A stretch of DNA of 64,000 nucleotides from Desulforamulus ferrireducens (GCF_002005145.1 NZ_CP019698.1:1922001-1986000); one strand, 5' to 3'; positions 34,372 to 43,902 are shown, numbered from the stretch's first letter. The notes: generated from the letters alone by a model not told the origin. Program-made: numbers and translations.

Positions 34372-35607
34372 TTATTTTCCCTGTAAGAAATGTTTAGCCA
34401 TTTTTAAAGCGGCATTCACCGTACCGTTACGAATGGCCTTTCTTTCGCCGGGAAAGCGATATTCCCTAAAACATACTCCCGTGGGGGAGGATAAGGCAAT
34501 GTAAACCAGACCGATGGGTTTACCCTCACTGCTGGTGGGGCCAGCCACACCGGTTACAGCTAACCCAATACTGCTGCCTAATTCCCGGCGTACCCCTTCA
34601 GCCATAGCAATGGCCGTCTGACGACTTACTGCACCAAACTGGGACAGCACTTCAGGGGGTACCTTTAATAGTTTTTCCTTTACCCGATTGTTATAAGCAA
34701 CAATGCCGCCCATAAGATAGCTGGAAGCACCGGGCACATCCGATAACCTGGCTTCAAGGAGTCCACCGGTGCAGGATTCAGCAACACCGATGGTTAAACC
34801 GGCATCCTGCAGTAACTGCCCCACCACTTGCTCAATCTTTTCATCGTCTTCCGCAAAAATATATTGAAATAAACGACGACGCACCTGATCTGACAGGTTT
34901 TGCACCAGGCTAGTGGCCTCCTCCAGGGTAGCACCCTGGCCGGTTACCCTCACTTCTACCACTCCCGGTCGTACCAAAAAGGCAATCTCGGGATTACCCA
35001 TGCCACATAAATCATCGATGAGCTCTTGCACCGAACTTTCATCTATACCGGTTAAATGAAAAGTCTTGGAGGTGCACAGAGTTCCTCGGTGAGGTAAACT
35101 GTTGAGGTATGAAACCACCGATTCTTCAAACATGGTTTCCAATTCCCAAGGGGGACCCGGCAAAATAATGATGGCCTTTTTGCCCACTTCAACAATAGCT
35201 CCCGGAGCAGTTCCTCTGCTATTAGGCAAGATTTTGGCACCTTCGGGAAAATAGGCTTGTTTCATGTTATTTTCAGGCATTTCCATGCCTCTACGGGCAA
35301 AAAGTTCCCGTATAGCTGACAAAGAAGCCTCGTCCAGCTTCATGTCCAATTCTAATACTTCTGCCACCGTTTCCTTGGTTAAGTCATCAATTGTGGGTCC
35401 TAAACCGCCGGTAATAAAGATTAGGTCAGACCTTTCCAGTGCTTGGAGCAGAACCAAACCCATCCGGCCCCAATAATCTCCCACTGTAGTATGCTGTATA
35501 ACTTCTATGCCCATATCAGTTAAGCGTCTGCCTAAATACTGGGCATGAGAATTTAATACCTCGCCCACCAGCAATTCTGTACCTGTAAATATTATTTCTG
35601 CTTGCAC
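34372..35607 (-). CDS. cinA: CinA family competence/damage-inducible protein (NMN amidohydrolase)
   Basis: A 411-residue CinA. The N-terminal molybdopterin-binding-like domain (AEIIFTGTELLVGE, FITGGLGPTIDDLTK) acts on ADP-ribose, and the C-terminal domain (about residues 255-411, VAESCTGGLLEARLSDVPGASS, AVTGVAGPTSSEGKPIG) deamidates nicotinamide mononucleotide. The GTG at 35607 follows AAAGGAA. It lies upstream of the helicase and recA as in many Gram-positives. Confidence 0.95.
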   Translation of the reverse strand: MQAEIIFTGTELLVGEVLNSHAQYLGRRLTDMGIEVIQHTTVGDYWGRMGLVLLQALERSDLIFITGGLGPTIDDLTKETVAEVLELDMKLDEASLSAIRELFARRGMEMPENNMKQAYFPEGAKILPNSRGTAPGAIVEVGKKAIIILPGPPWELETMFEESVVSYLNSLPHRGTLCTSKTFHLTGIDESSVQELIDDLCGMGNPEIAFLVRPGVVEVRVTGQGATLEEATSLVQNLSDQVRRRLFQYIFAEDDEKIEQVVGQLLQDAGLTIGVAESCTGGLLEARLSDVPGASSYLMGGIVAYNNRVKEKLLKVPPEVLSQFGAVSRQTAIAMAEGVRRELGSSIGLAVTGVAGPTSSEGKPIGLVYIALSSPTGVCFREYRFPGERKAIRNGTVNAALKMAKHFLQGK

Positions 35608-35689
35608 AGTAGTAAGTTCCTTTCTAACATAAATTGCTACACATTCTTTTATTCGCCGATACCGTTATTTTCCCTTTTCTTAAAAACAG

Positions 35690-35720
35690 AAAAAAGAGAC
35701 CATTTAATTAGTCTCTTTTA
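35690..35720 (-). terminator. Terminator after the FtsH-like gene
   Basis: AAAAGAGAC (35692-35700) pairs with GTCTCTTTT (35711-35719), followed by TTTTTTCTG on the minus strand. Confidence 0.85.
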
Positions 35721-35741
35721 TAGTATCTGATTTTTCACAGC

Positions 35742-37226
35742 TTATGCAGCATTTTGCTGAGAAAGATAGGCTCTAAACTCTTCACCGGAAATTTTTTCTC
35801 TTTCTATTAAAATAGTCATGGTGCTAGTTAAGAATTCTTGGTGTTTATGCATATACTCAGCCACCCGCTGCTCTTGCTCCTGAATAATTTCGGAAATTAC
35901 CCTGTGTTTCATCTCCCCGGGGAGATGTTCCAGGCTGACCACGCCCAGCTTGGACATACCGGACTTAATTATGAGTTCCGCAGTTTGTAGAGCTTTTTCA
36001 TAATCATTGGAGGCCCCTGTACTGCGGTTATGATAGACTACCTCTTCGGCCAGGGCACCGGCCAACATAATAGCAATTTGGTTTTCTAAATAATCCTTGG
36101 TGTACAAATAGGTGTCATCCTCCGGGTTTTGCCTCATATATCCCAGGGCACCGCCCCTGGAAGTAACCGTCAAGGTGGAAACCGACCCCGGACGTACCAA
36201 CTCACTAATAATGGCGTGGCCAATTTCATGCACAGCCACCCGTTTTAGCTCCTCAGGGTTGGGACGACGATCTAATTTTTCACCCATAATTACTTTATCA
36301 ATGGCCTCATGAAAATGACGGTAGTAAATTTGCTTTAGCCCCTCCCGCATAGCCAAAATCGCTGCCTCATTGGCCAGGCTTTCTAAATGAGCCCCTGAGA
36401 AGCCAAAGGTTTCTTTGGCAATCTGGCTCAGATCCACATCCTCAGCCAGGGGCTTATTTCTGGTGTGGAGCTTTAAGATCTCTAAGCGGCCCAACTTATC
36501 AGGTAAATCTACCTTCACCTGGCGATCAAAGCGTCCCGGACGTAAGAGCGCCGGATCCATCATGTCCACCCGGTTGGTGGCAGCCATAATTAACAACCGA
36601 ACATTATCATCCACCTTTAAGCCATCCATCTCTACCAACAAAGCATTGAGGGTCTGGTCATACTCCATATGGCTGGAGTTGCTACCCCGCTTGGCAGCCA
36701 ATACCTCAATTTCATCAATAAAGATAATGGCCGTTCTTTTCTTTTGTTTAGTGGCGGTTTCCCGGGCAGTTTTGAATAACTTACGCACCCTTTGGGCACC
36801 GACACCGGCATACATTTCCACAAAATCAGAACCACTGGCAGACACAAAAACCGCATCAGTGTAACTGGCAGCGGCCCTGGCCATTAAAGTTTTACCGGTA
36901 CCCGGAGGTCCCGTCATGAGAATTCCTTTCAAAGGACGTATACCTAGGTTTTGAATTTCCTTTTGGTTTTTAATAAAATCAAGTGCCTCTTTAAGCTCTT
37001 TAATGGCAGAGCCCTGTCCACCAATATCATCAAAGTCAATCTCCTGTTTTTTCGGCACCGGTGCTGCACTGCCAAAGCCGGATTTCACCATTCCCTTGGC
37101 GTTGGCCAGATAGTAGAGAGAGCCACCAAAGATGAGTAAAAAAAGCAAAGGCGTAACATCATAGCCCGCTAGGATACCAAAAACCAGAAATGCCGCCAGT
37201 AAACCTAAACTAATTTCTTTGAGCAA
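35742..37226 (-). CDS. FtsH-like AAA+ zinc metalloprotease lacking the extracytoplasmic domain
   Basis: A 494-residue membrane protease. Two hydrophobic segments (about residues 6-22 and 26-42) are joined by only a few residues (AGYDVTP), where true FtsH has an extracytoplasmic domain of about 70 residues. The AAA+ part is complete: GPPGTGKT, IIFIDEIE and the second region of homology ending RPGRFDRQ. The protease part has HEIGH (about 340) and a distal acid helix. The TTG at 37226 sits behind AAGGAGGTG and overlaps the preceding gene by 17 bases; the ATG at 37253 has no site. It probably degrades membrane or cytoplasmic proteins together with its partner. Confidence 0.87.
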   Translation of the reverse strand: MLKEISLGLLAAFLVFGILAGYDVTPLLFLLIFGGSLYYLANAKGMVKSGFGSAAPVPKKQEIDFDDIGGQGSAIKELKEALDFIKNQKEIQNLGIRPLKGILMTGPPGTGKTLMARAAASYTDAVFVSASGSDFVEMYAGVGAQRVRKLFKTARETATKQKKRTAIIFIDEIEVLAAKRGSNSSHMEYDQTLNALLVEMDGLKVDDNVRLLIMAATNRVDMMDPALLRPGRFDRQVKVDLPDKLGRLEILKLHTRNKPLAEDVDLSQIAKETFGFSGAHLESLANEAAILAMREGLKQIYYRHFHEAIDKVIMGEKLDRRPNPEELKRVAVHEIGHAIISELVRPGSVSTLTVTSRGGALGYMRQNPEDDTYLYTKDYLENQIAIMLAGALAEEVVYHNRSTGASNDYEKALQTAELIIKSGMSKLGVVSLEHLPGEMKHRVISEIIQEQEQRVAEYMHKHQEFLTSTMTILIEREKISGEEFRAYLSQQNAA

Positions 37227-37776
37227 TTTGGCCACCTCCTTGGGCGGTAGCATGAATAGAATCTTGGCGGGGAATCACTTTATACAGATAATGACCATCC
37301 GCCTTGGTTAATTGAATATAAATATTATTTTGATCTACATACACCTTTCCCTCGGCACCCTGTTGCTGAGCAGCCTGCTGTACCCTGGCAGCAACCTCGG
37401 GGAAACTACCATTGACCTGGGCTTGATAAATTACATGGTGACTGGCATAAAAAACCTCTTCCAGAGCAGTATCCGGTTTACTGACCAGCTCCAGTTGAAA
37501 TGGTTTTTTACCCATTACTTGACCAGTTAATGTTTGTAACTCTGCATAAGCTTCCATTAAATTTTTAACATCCTTGGTCAAGGTAATTTTTACCATGGCC
37601 ACAGGTTTATCCTGATCCACAGTAAATTCTTCCACCAGTTTGTTTTCAGCCAAAACCTTATTTAAGGGTTGTTGCAAGGTATATTCTTGATAAACCCACT
37701 GACCGCCAAAGGCAATAGCCAGTCCAAAAATAAAGGATAAAAAAATAACAGGCAATTTCAGGCCGTTCCATGACAT
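37210..37776 (-). CDS. Membrane-anchored protein paired with the FtsH-like protease
   Basis: A 188-residue protein with one N-terminal transmembrane segment (about residues 9-27, PVIFLSFIFGLAIAFGGQW) and an extracytoplasmic part of about 155 residues with an alternating alpha/beta pattern. No enzymatic motif and no known family were recognised. Its stop lies 17 bases inside the FtsH-like gene, so the two are translationally coupled. The ATG at 37776 follows GAGAGG; an ATG nine bases earlier is too close to that site. By context it could provide substrate selection or the missing outer domain. Confidence 0.78.
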   Translation of the reverse strand: MSWNGLKLPVIFLSFIFGLAIAFGGQWVYQEYTLQQPLNKVLAENKLVEEFTVDQDKPVAMVKITLTKDVKNLMEAYAELQTLTGQVMGKKPFQLELVSKPDTALEEVFYASHHVIYQAQVNGSFPEVAARVQQAAQQQGAEGKVYVDQNNIYIQLTKADGHYLYKVIPRQDSIHATAQGGGQIAQRN

Positions 37777-37864
37777 GGCCGTCATCCTCTCTAAACAATA
37801 TTGATTAAATGCTATATCATTATAGCACGATCGTATATACTGATTCTTTATGAAACCAATGGAA

Positions 37865-37914
37865 AAAAAGATCTGAACCTGTTACCCAGCCGGTAACCCG
37901 TTCAGATCTTTTTC
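37865..37914. terminator. Strong bidirectional terminator after the two-component operon
   Basis: AAAAAGATCTGAAC (37865-37878) pairs with GTTCAGATCTTTTT (37900-37913), with an inner GTTACC/GGTAAC stem. Confidence 0.9.
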
Positions 37915-37957
37915 ATGCTTTGGGTCTAGCAACCAAACATTGCCATGCTCTACACCT

Positions 37958-39424
37958 TTAACTGTTATGCTCCCCAGGATTTACCGGCAGCACAATATGA
38001 AAGGTGGTTCCTTCGTTCAGCTTACTTTCCACACTGATCTGACCACCGTGTCCCTCCACAATCTGCTTGACTATGGCCAAGCCTAAGCCCGTGCCGCCCT
38101 GGGTCCGGTTACGGGACTTATCACCTTTATAAAAACGCTCCCAAATCAGCGGCAAATCCTCCGGGGCAATGCCTTCACCGGTGTCTCTGATGCACAGATA
38201 CACCTGATTGTCTTTACTGGCAGCACTGAGGGTTATTTTCCCACCCTCCGGTGTATGCCTGATGGCATTGGCAAGCAGGTTAACCAGTACCCTTGCCATG
38301 CGGTCACTGTTACAAATGACCAAGGGTAAATTGTTTGCCAGGTTAATTTCCAGACGCAAACCCTTTTCCACCGCCAGCTGACCGAGCTTCTGCTGCACTT
38401 GGTGGATAATGTCCCGTAAATCACAGGGTTCCCGGTCAAAATCAAAGTACCCCTCTTCCATGCGCTTCAGGTCTAATATCTCATTAACCAACCGCTTAAG
38501 TCTATTAATTTCATCTAAAATGTTCTGCAGATATTTATCCCGTTCCTGTCTCGTCTTGGCCAACCCATCAAGCAAGGTTTCGGTAAAACCCTGCATGACC
38601 GCCAGGGGTGTTTTAATCTCGTGGGCCACATTGGTGACAAACTCCCGACGTATTTGCTCTTGCCTTTCCAGTTGGCTGATCTTTTCTTGCAAGCGGGAGG
38701 CCAGGGTATTAAGGGAGTTGGCCAGCATGCCCATTTCATCTTTGGCTTGCATATCCACCCGCTGCCGGTAATCACCCCTGGCTAAGGACAAAGCCACTTT
38801 ATTCATTTTTACCAAGGGCTTGGAAATGAGCCGGGAAAAAAACAAACTTAACAGAGAAGCCAGCAAGATACCCCCCACAGCAGTGTAAATGGTGAGCATT
38901 TGCAAACCTTTCAGTTCATCTGCCAAGGGCTCCAGGGGAGCATGGATGACCACCACCCGGTTGCTGTTGTTACTGTCTTTAAAGGGCATACCCACAGATA
39001 ACACATCAGTTTTCAGAAAGGAATTGCTGCCCTTGTGTATCACTACCTGGCCATGGTAGAGCTTCTCAAGATCCGTCATACTCATGGGGCTGTGGTGGAG
39101 ATTGTGCATACCCATCGCCATATCTTTGGTACTGAAACCCATACCTTGACAATGGGTAACCATGCCCCTTTCGTTTAATATCATCACATTGGCATTATTA
39201 AGCCAGGCAATAAGTGCTACTTTTTCATCCAGGGCAACAGGATCTTGTTCTGCCCGGGCCATTTCTGCCACCTTATTGCCCAAGTCCTTCAGTTGCTTGA
39301 CCTGTTGTTTATAATACAAACCTTCCAGAAAGCCGGTCTGGGCAACACTGGCGATGCCAATGACTAACAGCACCAAAAGGGTCATGATCACCCACAGTTT
39401 AGTGGCGATATTAATAATCTTCAT
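37958..39424 (-). CDS. Two-component sensor histidine kinase
   Basis: A 488-residue membrane sensor. TM1 (about 10-30), an extracytoplasmic region (about 31-180) with a methionine/histidine-rich patch (GMHNLHHSPMSM), TM2 (about 182-200), HAMP, HisKA with VAHEIKTP (phosphorylated His about 271) and HATPase with the N box NAIRHTPEGG, G1 DTGEGIAP and G2 GGTGLGLAI. It phosphorylates the regulator encoded just upstream, with which it overlaps by ATGA. The Met/His patch could bind a metal such as copper, which is speculation. PhoR/VicK-like architecture. Confidence 0.93.
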   Translation of the reverse strand: MKIINIATKLWVIMTLLVLLVIGIASVAQTGFLEGLYYKQQVKQLKDLGNKVAEMARAEQDPVALDEKVALIAWLNNANVMILNERGMVTHCQGMGFSTKDMAMGMHNLHHSPMSMTDLEKLYHGQVVIHKGSNSFLKTDVLSVGMPFKDSNNSNRVVVIHAPLEPLADELKGLQMLTIYTAVGGILLASLLSLFFSRLISKPLVKMNKVALSLARGDYRQRVDMQAKDEMGMLANSLNTLASRLQEKISQLERQEQIRREFVTNVAHEIKTPLAVMQGFTETLLDGLAKTRQERDKYLQNILDEINRLKRLVNEILDLKRMEEGYFDFDREPCDLRDIIHQVQQKLGQLAVEKGLRLEINLANNLPLVICNSDRMARVLVNLLANAIRHTPEGGKITLSAASKDNQVYLCIRDTGEGIAPEDLPLIWERFYKGDKSRNRTQGGTGLGLAIVKQIVEGHGGQISVESKLNEGTTFHIVLPVNPGEHNS

Positions 39425-40107
39425 GCCTCTACCTCAAACTTATAACCTACACCCCAAACGGTTTTTATATAGGAGGGGGCACCATCCACCCGTAGCTTGT
39501 CCCGCAGACGGTTGATATGGGTATCGACAGTCCTGACATCCCCGTAATAATCAAAGCCCCAGACATCTTCCAACAGCTGCTCCCGGCTGAACGAACGGCC
39601 AGCGTTGCGAGCCAACAGCGCCAACAGTTCAAACTCTTTGGGAGTGAGAGTGATGGATTTCCCCTGTACCACAACCCCCCGACTGATTAAATCGATACTC
39701 AGGCCGGGATATTTTAAGAGATGCCCTTCCTGTTTTTCGTCGGGACCTGTCCGGCGCAGCACTGCCTTGATCCGGGCCACCAATTCACGGGGACTGAAGG
39801 GTTTACCCATGTAATCATCAGCACCGAACTCCAGCCCTAAAATACGGTCCACCTCATCATTTTTAGCCGTTAGCATAATAATGGGCACCTTGGAAACTTT
39901 GCGGATTTCCCGGCACACTGCTACCCCATCCAGTTTGGGCAGCATCACGTCCAGCACGATTAAGTCCCAGTCTTCGGTGCGAAACTTATACAGGGCTTCC
40001 TCGCCATCTACCGCTTCGCCCACCTGGTAACCCTCATTGGTTAGATATATGCCAATAATCTGACGTATTTTTTCTTCGTCATCTACCACCAGTACACGCA
40101 GACCCAT
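39421..40107 (-). CDS. OmpR/PhoP-family response regulator
   Basis: A 228-residue regulator. The receiver domain has the acid pair DDEEK, the phosphoacceptor in LIVLDVMLP (about Asp53) and the lysine in MGKPFSPRE. The C-terminal winged helix shows LTPKEFELLALLARN and VRTVDTHINRLRDKL. The ATG at 40107 follows GGGAGGAGG. Target genes are unknown; none of its neighbours shows an obvious repeat operator. Confidence 0.95.
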   Translation of the reverse strand: MGLRVLVVDDEEKIRQIIGIYLTNEGYQVGEAVDGEEALYKFRTEDWDLIVLDVMLPKLDGVAVCREIRKVSKVPIIMLTAKNDEVDRILGLEFGADDYMGKPFSPRELVARIKAVLRRTGPDEKQEGHLLKYPGLSIDLISRGVVVQGKSITLTPKEFELLALLARNAGRSFSREQLLEDVWGFDYYGDVRTVDTHINRLRDKLRVDGAPSYIKTVWGVGYKFEVEA

Positions 40108-40236
40108 GTTCAAAGCCTCCTCCCTAGGACCTATAGTAAAGGGAAAGAGCCGCCCTGTCAAAACCAGTCATTAATTGTCACAAAAACGTTAAATTTACGA
40201 GTCATCTCCCGCAGATATAAAAATAACAGATCATAA

Positions 40237-40273
40237 AACAAAAAATCAGGAGTCATCGGACTTCCTGATTTTT
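40237..40273 (-). terminator. pgsA terminator
   Basis: AAATCAGGA and TCCTGATTT stem directly after the pgsA stop, followed by TTTTTTG on the minus strand. Confidence 0.85.
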
Positions 40274-40817
40274 AATGTTCTGCTTTCTTTAGTAGATGCC
40301 AACCCTTAGAGATATAATCCGCACCAGACCAGATGGTAAAGAAGACAGCTACCGCCATGGCGGCTCTGCCGATTTCAAAACCCAACAATTCAATGGTAAG
40401 ATTATGCAGGAACATAGCCACAATGGCCACAATTTGTGTGACAGTTTTCCATTTGCCCAATTTGCTGGCAGCTATCACCACGCCTTCACTGGCAGCAATG
40501 GACCTGAGACCTGTAACCATAAATTCGCGACCAATAATGATAACTGCCACCCAAGCAGAGAGTTTTCCTAGCTCCACTAGAACAATCAAAGCCGAGGAGA
40601 CCAGTAGTTTATCTGCCAGAGGGTCCATAAATTTACCCAGAGTAGTTACTTGTTTATTCTTTCTGGCAATATAGCCATCCAAGCCATCTGTACTGGCGGC
40701 CAGGATAAATACTGCTGCTGCGATAATATCTCCATATTTAATTTTTAATGTAACAACTGCCAAAAATACAGGTATTAAAAACATTCTGGCCAGTGTCAAC
40801 CGGTTGGGCAAGTTCAT
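40272..40817 (-). CDS. pgsA: CDP-diacylglycerol-glycerol-3-phosphate 3-phosphatidyltransferase
   Basis: A 181-residue membrane enzyme making phosphatidylglycerol-phosphate. It carries the CDP-alcohol phosphotransferase motif D-G-x2-A-R-x8-G-x3-D-x3-D (DGYIARKNKQVTTLGKFMDPLAD, about residues 47-70) and four to five membrane helices. The ATG at 40817 overlaps the rimO stop in ATGA, so translation is coupled. Confidence 0.95.
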   Translation of the reverse strand: MNLPNRLTLARMFLIPVFLAVVTLKIKYGDIIAAAVFILAASTDGLDGYIARKNKQVTTLGKFMDPLADKLLVSSALIVLVELGKLSAWVAVIIIGREFMVTGLRSIAASEGVVIAASKLGKWKTVTQIVAIVAMFLHNLTIELLGFEIGRAAMAVAVFFTIWSGADYISKGWHLLKKAEH

Positions 40818-42148
40818 TGGGCCAACTCTCCCATCAAATCATACTCCAAGGCCCTGTTTATTTTCACAATAACCAAGTCACCCGGTTGTAGAGTTCTTGG
40901 GCTGGTAAATTCCACAGTGCCATCAATTTCAGGGGCATCGTAGGCGGAACGACCGGCATAAACCATCTTAGCAGCATCAATTACTTCTTCCACTAAAACT
41001 TCTACCCTTTCACCAATGCGCTGCTGATTACGTTTGAGAGAAATCTCTTTTTGTAATTGCATGGCTCGGTGATAACGTTCCTGCTTAATTTCTTCCGCAA
41101 GTTGATTGTCCATGGTGGCTGCAGGAGTTCCCTCCTCCTGTGAGTAGGTAAAGACTCCTGCTCGATCAAACTGGACTTCTTCCATAAATTTGAGCAGTTC
41201 TAAAAACTGTTGTTCGGTTTCGCCGGGAAATCCCACGATAAAGGAGGTACGGATAACAATTCCCGGTATCTTACTTCTAAGAGTTCCTATCAGTTCCCGG
41301 GCTTGCTGTTGATTAACCGGACGTTTCATGGCTTTTAGTATATCATCCGAGGCATGTTGCAAGGGTAAATCAATATACTTACAAACATTAGGTGTTTGCG
41401 CTATGACGTCAATTAGTTCCTGGGTAAACCGATTGGGATAACAATACAAAAGACGAATCCACTCTAAACCTGCAATGGGACTAATTCTTTTGATCAGCTC
41501 TGCCAAACGGTATTCACCATAGAGGTCCTGGCCATAGCGAGTGGTGTCCTGGGCAATTAAAATAATTTCCTTTACTCCTTGCCCCACCAATTTCCTTACT
41601 TCCGCTTCCACTGATTCCAGCGTCCTACTGCGGAAATTACCCCGAATATCAGGAATTGCACAATAGGCACAGCGATTATCACAGCCTTCAGCAATTTTTA
41701 CATAGGCTGTATAGGGGGGAGTACTGAGTAACCTGGGGGAATGTTCATCATAAAGATAAAGGGGTTCATTGATATGAGCCTTTCTTTCCCCCTGGGACAG
41801 ACAGTCCTCGATGACATCCACAATACCAGTAATTTGCCCCGGCCCCACCAAAGCATCAATTTCCGGTATTTCTTCCATCAGCTCACGATGATAGCGTTGG
41901 GCTAAACAACCAGTGACAATTAAAGCCTGGCATTTGCCTGTTTCTTTATGTTGAGCTAATTCAAAAATATGTCGGATGGATTCTTCCTTAGCAGACTCAA
42001 TAAAACCGCAGGTATTAACAATTAATACATCTGCCTCGGTCGCTTGATTGGTAATATGGTGTTGAGCATCCCTCAGCAGGCCTAGCATAACTTCGGAATC
42101 CACCAGGTTTTTCGGGCAGCCTAAACTGATTAATCCTACTGTTGCCAT
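40814..42148 (-). CDS. rimO: Ribosomal protein S12 methylthiotransferase RimO
   Basis: A 444-residue radical-SAM methylthiotransferase modifying the aspartate of ribosomal protein S12 near the decoding centre. The N-terminal cluster cysteines lie in SLGCPKN, NTCGF and TGCLAQR, the radical-SAM motif is CDNRCAYC (about residue 147), and a TRAM domain ends the protein. The ATG at 42148 follows AAAGGGTG. It is coupled to pgsA. Confidence 0.97.
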   Translation of the reverse strand: MATVGLISLGCPKNLVDSEVMLGLLRDAQHHITNQATEADVLIVNTCGFIESAKEESIRHIFELAQHKETGKCQALIVTGCLAQRYHRELMEEIPEIDALVGPGQITGIVDVIEDCLSQGERKAHINEPLYLYDEHSPRLLSTPPYTAYVKIAEGCDNRCAYCAIPDIRGNFRSRTLESVEAEVRKLVGQGVKEIILIAQDTTRYGQDLYGEYRLAELIKRISPIAGLEWIRLLYCYPNRFTQELIDVIAQTPNVCKYIDLPLQHASDDILKAMKRPVNQQQARELIGTLRSKIPGIVIRTSFIVGFPGETEQQFLELLKFMEEVQFDRAGVFTYSQEEGTPAATMDNQLAEEIKQERYHRAMQLQKEISLKRNQQRIGERVEVLVEEVIDAAKMVYAGRSAYDAPEIDGTVEFTSPRTLQPGDLVIVKINRALEYDLMGELAQ

Positions 42149-42225
42149 TGGCGCACCCTTTCATATAGCAATTATTTTAAAATAGTATAAAACAGTGGCT
42201 AATTAGTGTCTAGAAAAATAATCAT

Positions 42226-42726
42226 TTAAAAGGTTCGGTAGTTGGTAAATTCCACCGGTATATTTAATTCCATCCCTTTAACCACAGCTATGGCTGCTTG
42301 GAGATCGTCCCTGTTTTTACCGGATACTCTCACCTGGTCTCCCTGTATTGACGCTTGTACCTTAATTTTACTGTCTTTAATTGCTTTAATAATTTTTTTG
42401 GCAATGTCTTGTTCAATACCCTGCACTATTGTAACCACCTGACGGACTGTATCCCCGGCAGCAGGTTCCACTTTACCATAGCGCAAAGCTTTTAAGTTTA
42501 CGCCACGCTTAACTAATTTACCTTCCAAGATATCTATCACGTTTTTTAGTTTGAAATCATCATCACTATGCAGGGTAATTTCCGGTTTACCGTCGAAAAC
42601 AATTTTACTCTTGCTACCTTTAAAGTCAAATCTACTCTGGATTTCCTTTTCCGCCTGGTTTACCGCATTTAATACCTCCTGCATATTCACCCGACTTACT
42701 ATATCGAAACTGTTCTCCTTGGCCAT
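42226..42726 (-). CDS. yajQ: YajQ-family nucleotide-binding protein
   Basis: A 166-residue protein of two ferredoxin-like domains; homologues bind cyclic di-GMP or nucleotides. [51 protein letters not shown] and the terminal PVEFTNYR are characteristic. The ATG at 42726 follows AGGAGGATGA. Its exact role in Firmicutes is unsettled. Confidence 0.95.
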   Translation of the reverse strand: MAKENSFDIVSRVNMQEVLNAVNQAEKEIQSRFDFKGSKSKIVFDGKPEITLHSDDDFKLKNVIDILEGKLVKRGVNLKALRYGKVEPAAGDTVRQVVTIVQGIEQDIAKKIIKAIKDSKIKVQASIQGDQVRVSGKNRDDLQAAIAVVKGMELNIPVEFTNYRTF

Positions 42727-42783
42727 CTATTAATCATCCTCCTAAACTCCTATAACAATGAAATTATACCATAATGGTTAATG

Positions 42784-42815
42784 TTGTCAAAAACTTTGCT
42801 CAGTTTTGGTATAAT
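42784..42815 (+). promoter_or_regulatory. Extended -10 promoter of the DprA-like gene
   Basis: TGGTATAAT (42807-42815) is an extended -10 element 19 bases before the ATG at 42834. TTGTCA at 42784-42789 lies at a wider than usual spacing. Confidence 0.55.
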
Positions 42816-42833
42816 AAAGCGGGAGGTAACGGC

Positions 42834-43418
42834 ATGTTACAATTTCTCGGGGAGTTTCCTGCTGCAGAACAAGAAATTATTGCCATTATTGGTCCCCGTC
42901 GGCCTAGCTGTGCTCCCCATAGCGAAGAAATGCAGCAGCACCGACGGGATTGTACCATGGCTTATACTTTAGCCAAACAGGCAGCCCAAAGGGGTATCGT
43001 AGTTCTCTCCGGCCTGGCCACAGGTATTGATACCGCTGCTCATTTAGGTTGCCTCGACGGAGGCGGCAAGACTGTTGCCGTGGTTCCCTTTGGGCTGGCA
43101 GCTGCCATCTATCCTCCGGAAAACATACCCTTATACCAAAGGATACTAAGCAGTGGTGGCTGTATTGTCAGTCAATTTAAACCGGAACAACCGGCTGTAA
43201 AATGGACCTTTGTGGCCCGGGATAAAACCCAAGCCCTCTTAGCCCATAAGATATTAGTTGTAGCTACCTTTCCGCACCCGGGAGTTATTACCGGCGGTAC
43301 CAAACACTGCGCTTATTGGGCCAGAAAAATGGGCAAACCTCTCTACCATTACCGTCAGGTAATGGGACGATATCAGGTGTTTAAGGATGATGAAGTTTTA
43401 ATAGAGCCAATTAGGTAG
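42834..43418 (+). CDS. Short DprA/Smf-like Rossmann-fold protein
   Basis: A 194-residue protein holding only the Rossmann core of DprA: AIIGPRRPS, the diagnostic GIVVLSGLATGIDTAAH, IYPPENIPLYQRIL and PHPGVITGGTKHCAYWARKMGKPLY. Classical DprA (about 360 residues) has an N-terminal SAM-like domain and a C-terminal winged helix; both are missing, and the single-stranded-DNA-binding GGT motif is in the form ITGGT. The ATG at 42834 follows GGGAGGTAA. It may be a stand-alone DprA relative with a different ligand; no competence genes are adjacent. Confidence 0.82.
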   Translation: MLQFLGEFPAAEQEIIAIIGPRRPSCAPHSEEMQQHRRDCTMAYTLAKQAAQRGIVVLSGLATGIDTAAHLGCLDGGGKTVAVVPFGLAAAIYPPENIPLYQRILSSGGCIVSQFKPEQPAVKWTFVARDKTQALLAHKILVVATFPHPGVITGGTKHCAYWARKMGKPLYHYRQVMGRYQVFKDDEVLIEPIR

Positions 43419-43420
43419 TC

Positions 43421-43452
43421 AACCCGCTTCGCGTGAAGTGGGTTATTTTTAT
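43421..43452 (+). terminator. Terminator of the DprA-like gene
   Basis: AACCCGCTTC pairs with GAAGTGGGTT (one G-T), followed by ATTTTTATAT. Confidence 0.85.
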
Positions 43453-43554
43453 ATAAAAAAACCAATACTAAAATAACCAATTGTTTTTTTGCGAAAGTTG
43501 TTGCAATCATAATTTATCTTTTATATGATAGCAAAAATTGAAAGGAGCATGTTG

Positions 43555-43818
43555 ATGATCAAGGTACGGAGATTGTCTTTGGAAGAAATCATTGACCTGG
43601 AATGGCTGGCCATGTTGGTGGATCAGGTATTAGAGTATAATCAATATACTGTCCCCCTGGAGGAAAAACATCTGAAAATGATCCAAATAGCCATTAATGG
43701 GTCTCTGGACATTGAAACCATCGCCAGCTATATTGTAGATTATCTCTCGCCGGAAGCCATTAATTTTAAATATGAGTATAGTTTGGCAGTTGATGATGAA
43801 GAGGAATGGGCCATTTAG
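43555..43818 (+). CDS. Small acidic protein of unknown function
   Basis: An 87-residue protein, helical and acidic toward the C-terminus (VDDEEEWAI), with no transmembrane segment. Of the clustered ATGs the one at 43555 (MIKVRRLSLEE) stands at the best distance from AAAGGAG; 43549 and 43525 are in frame. No family recognised. Confidence 0.65.
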   Translation: MIKVRRLSLEEIIDLEWLAMLVDQVLEYNQYTVPLEEKHLKMIQIAINGSLDIETIASYIVDYLSPEAINFKYEYSLAVDDEEEWAI

Positions 43819-43902
43819 ACTTTTGCTCATTATGTAAAGACCTTGGCCTAACTAGATAAATATGGTATACTGTGCAAAAAAGATAGGTGGTTGTGGTTAG
43901 GC

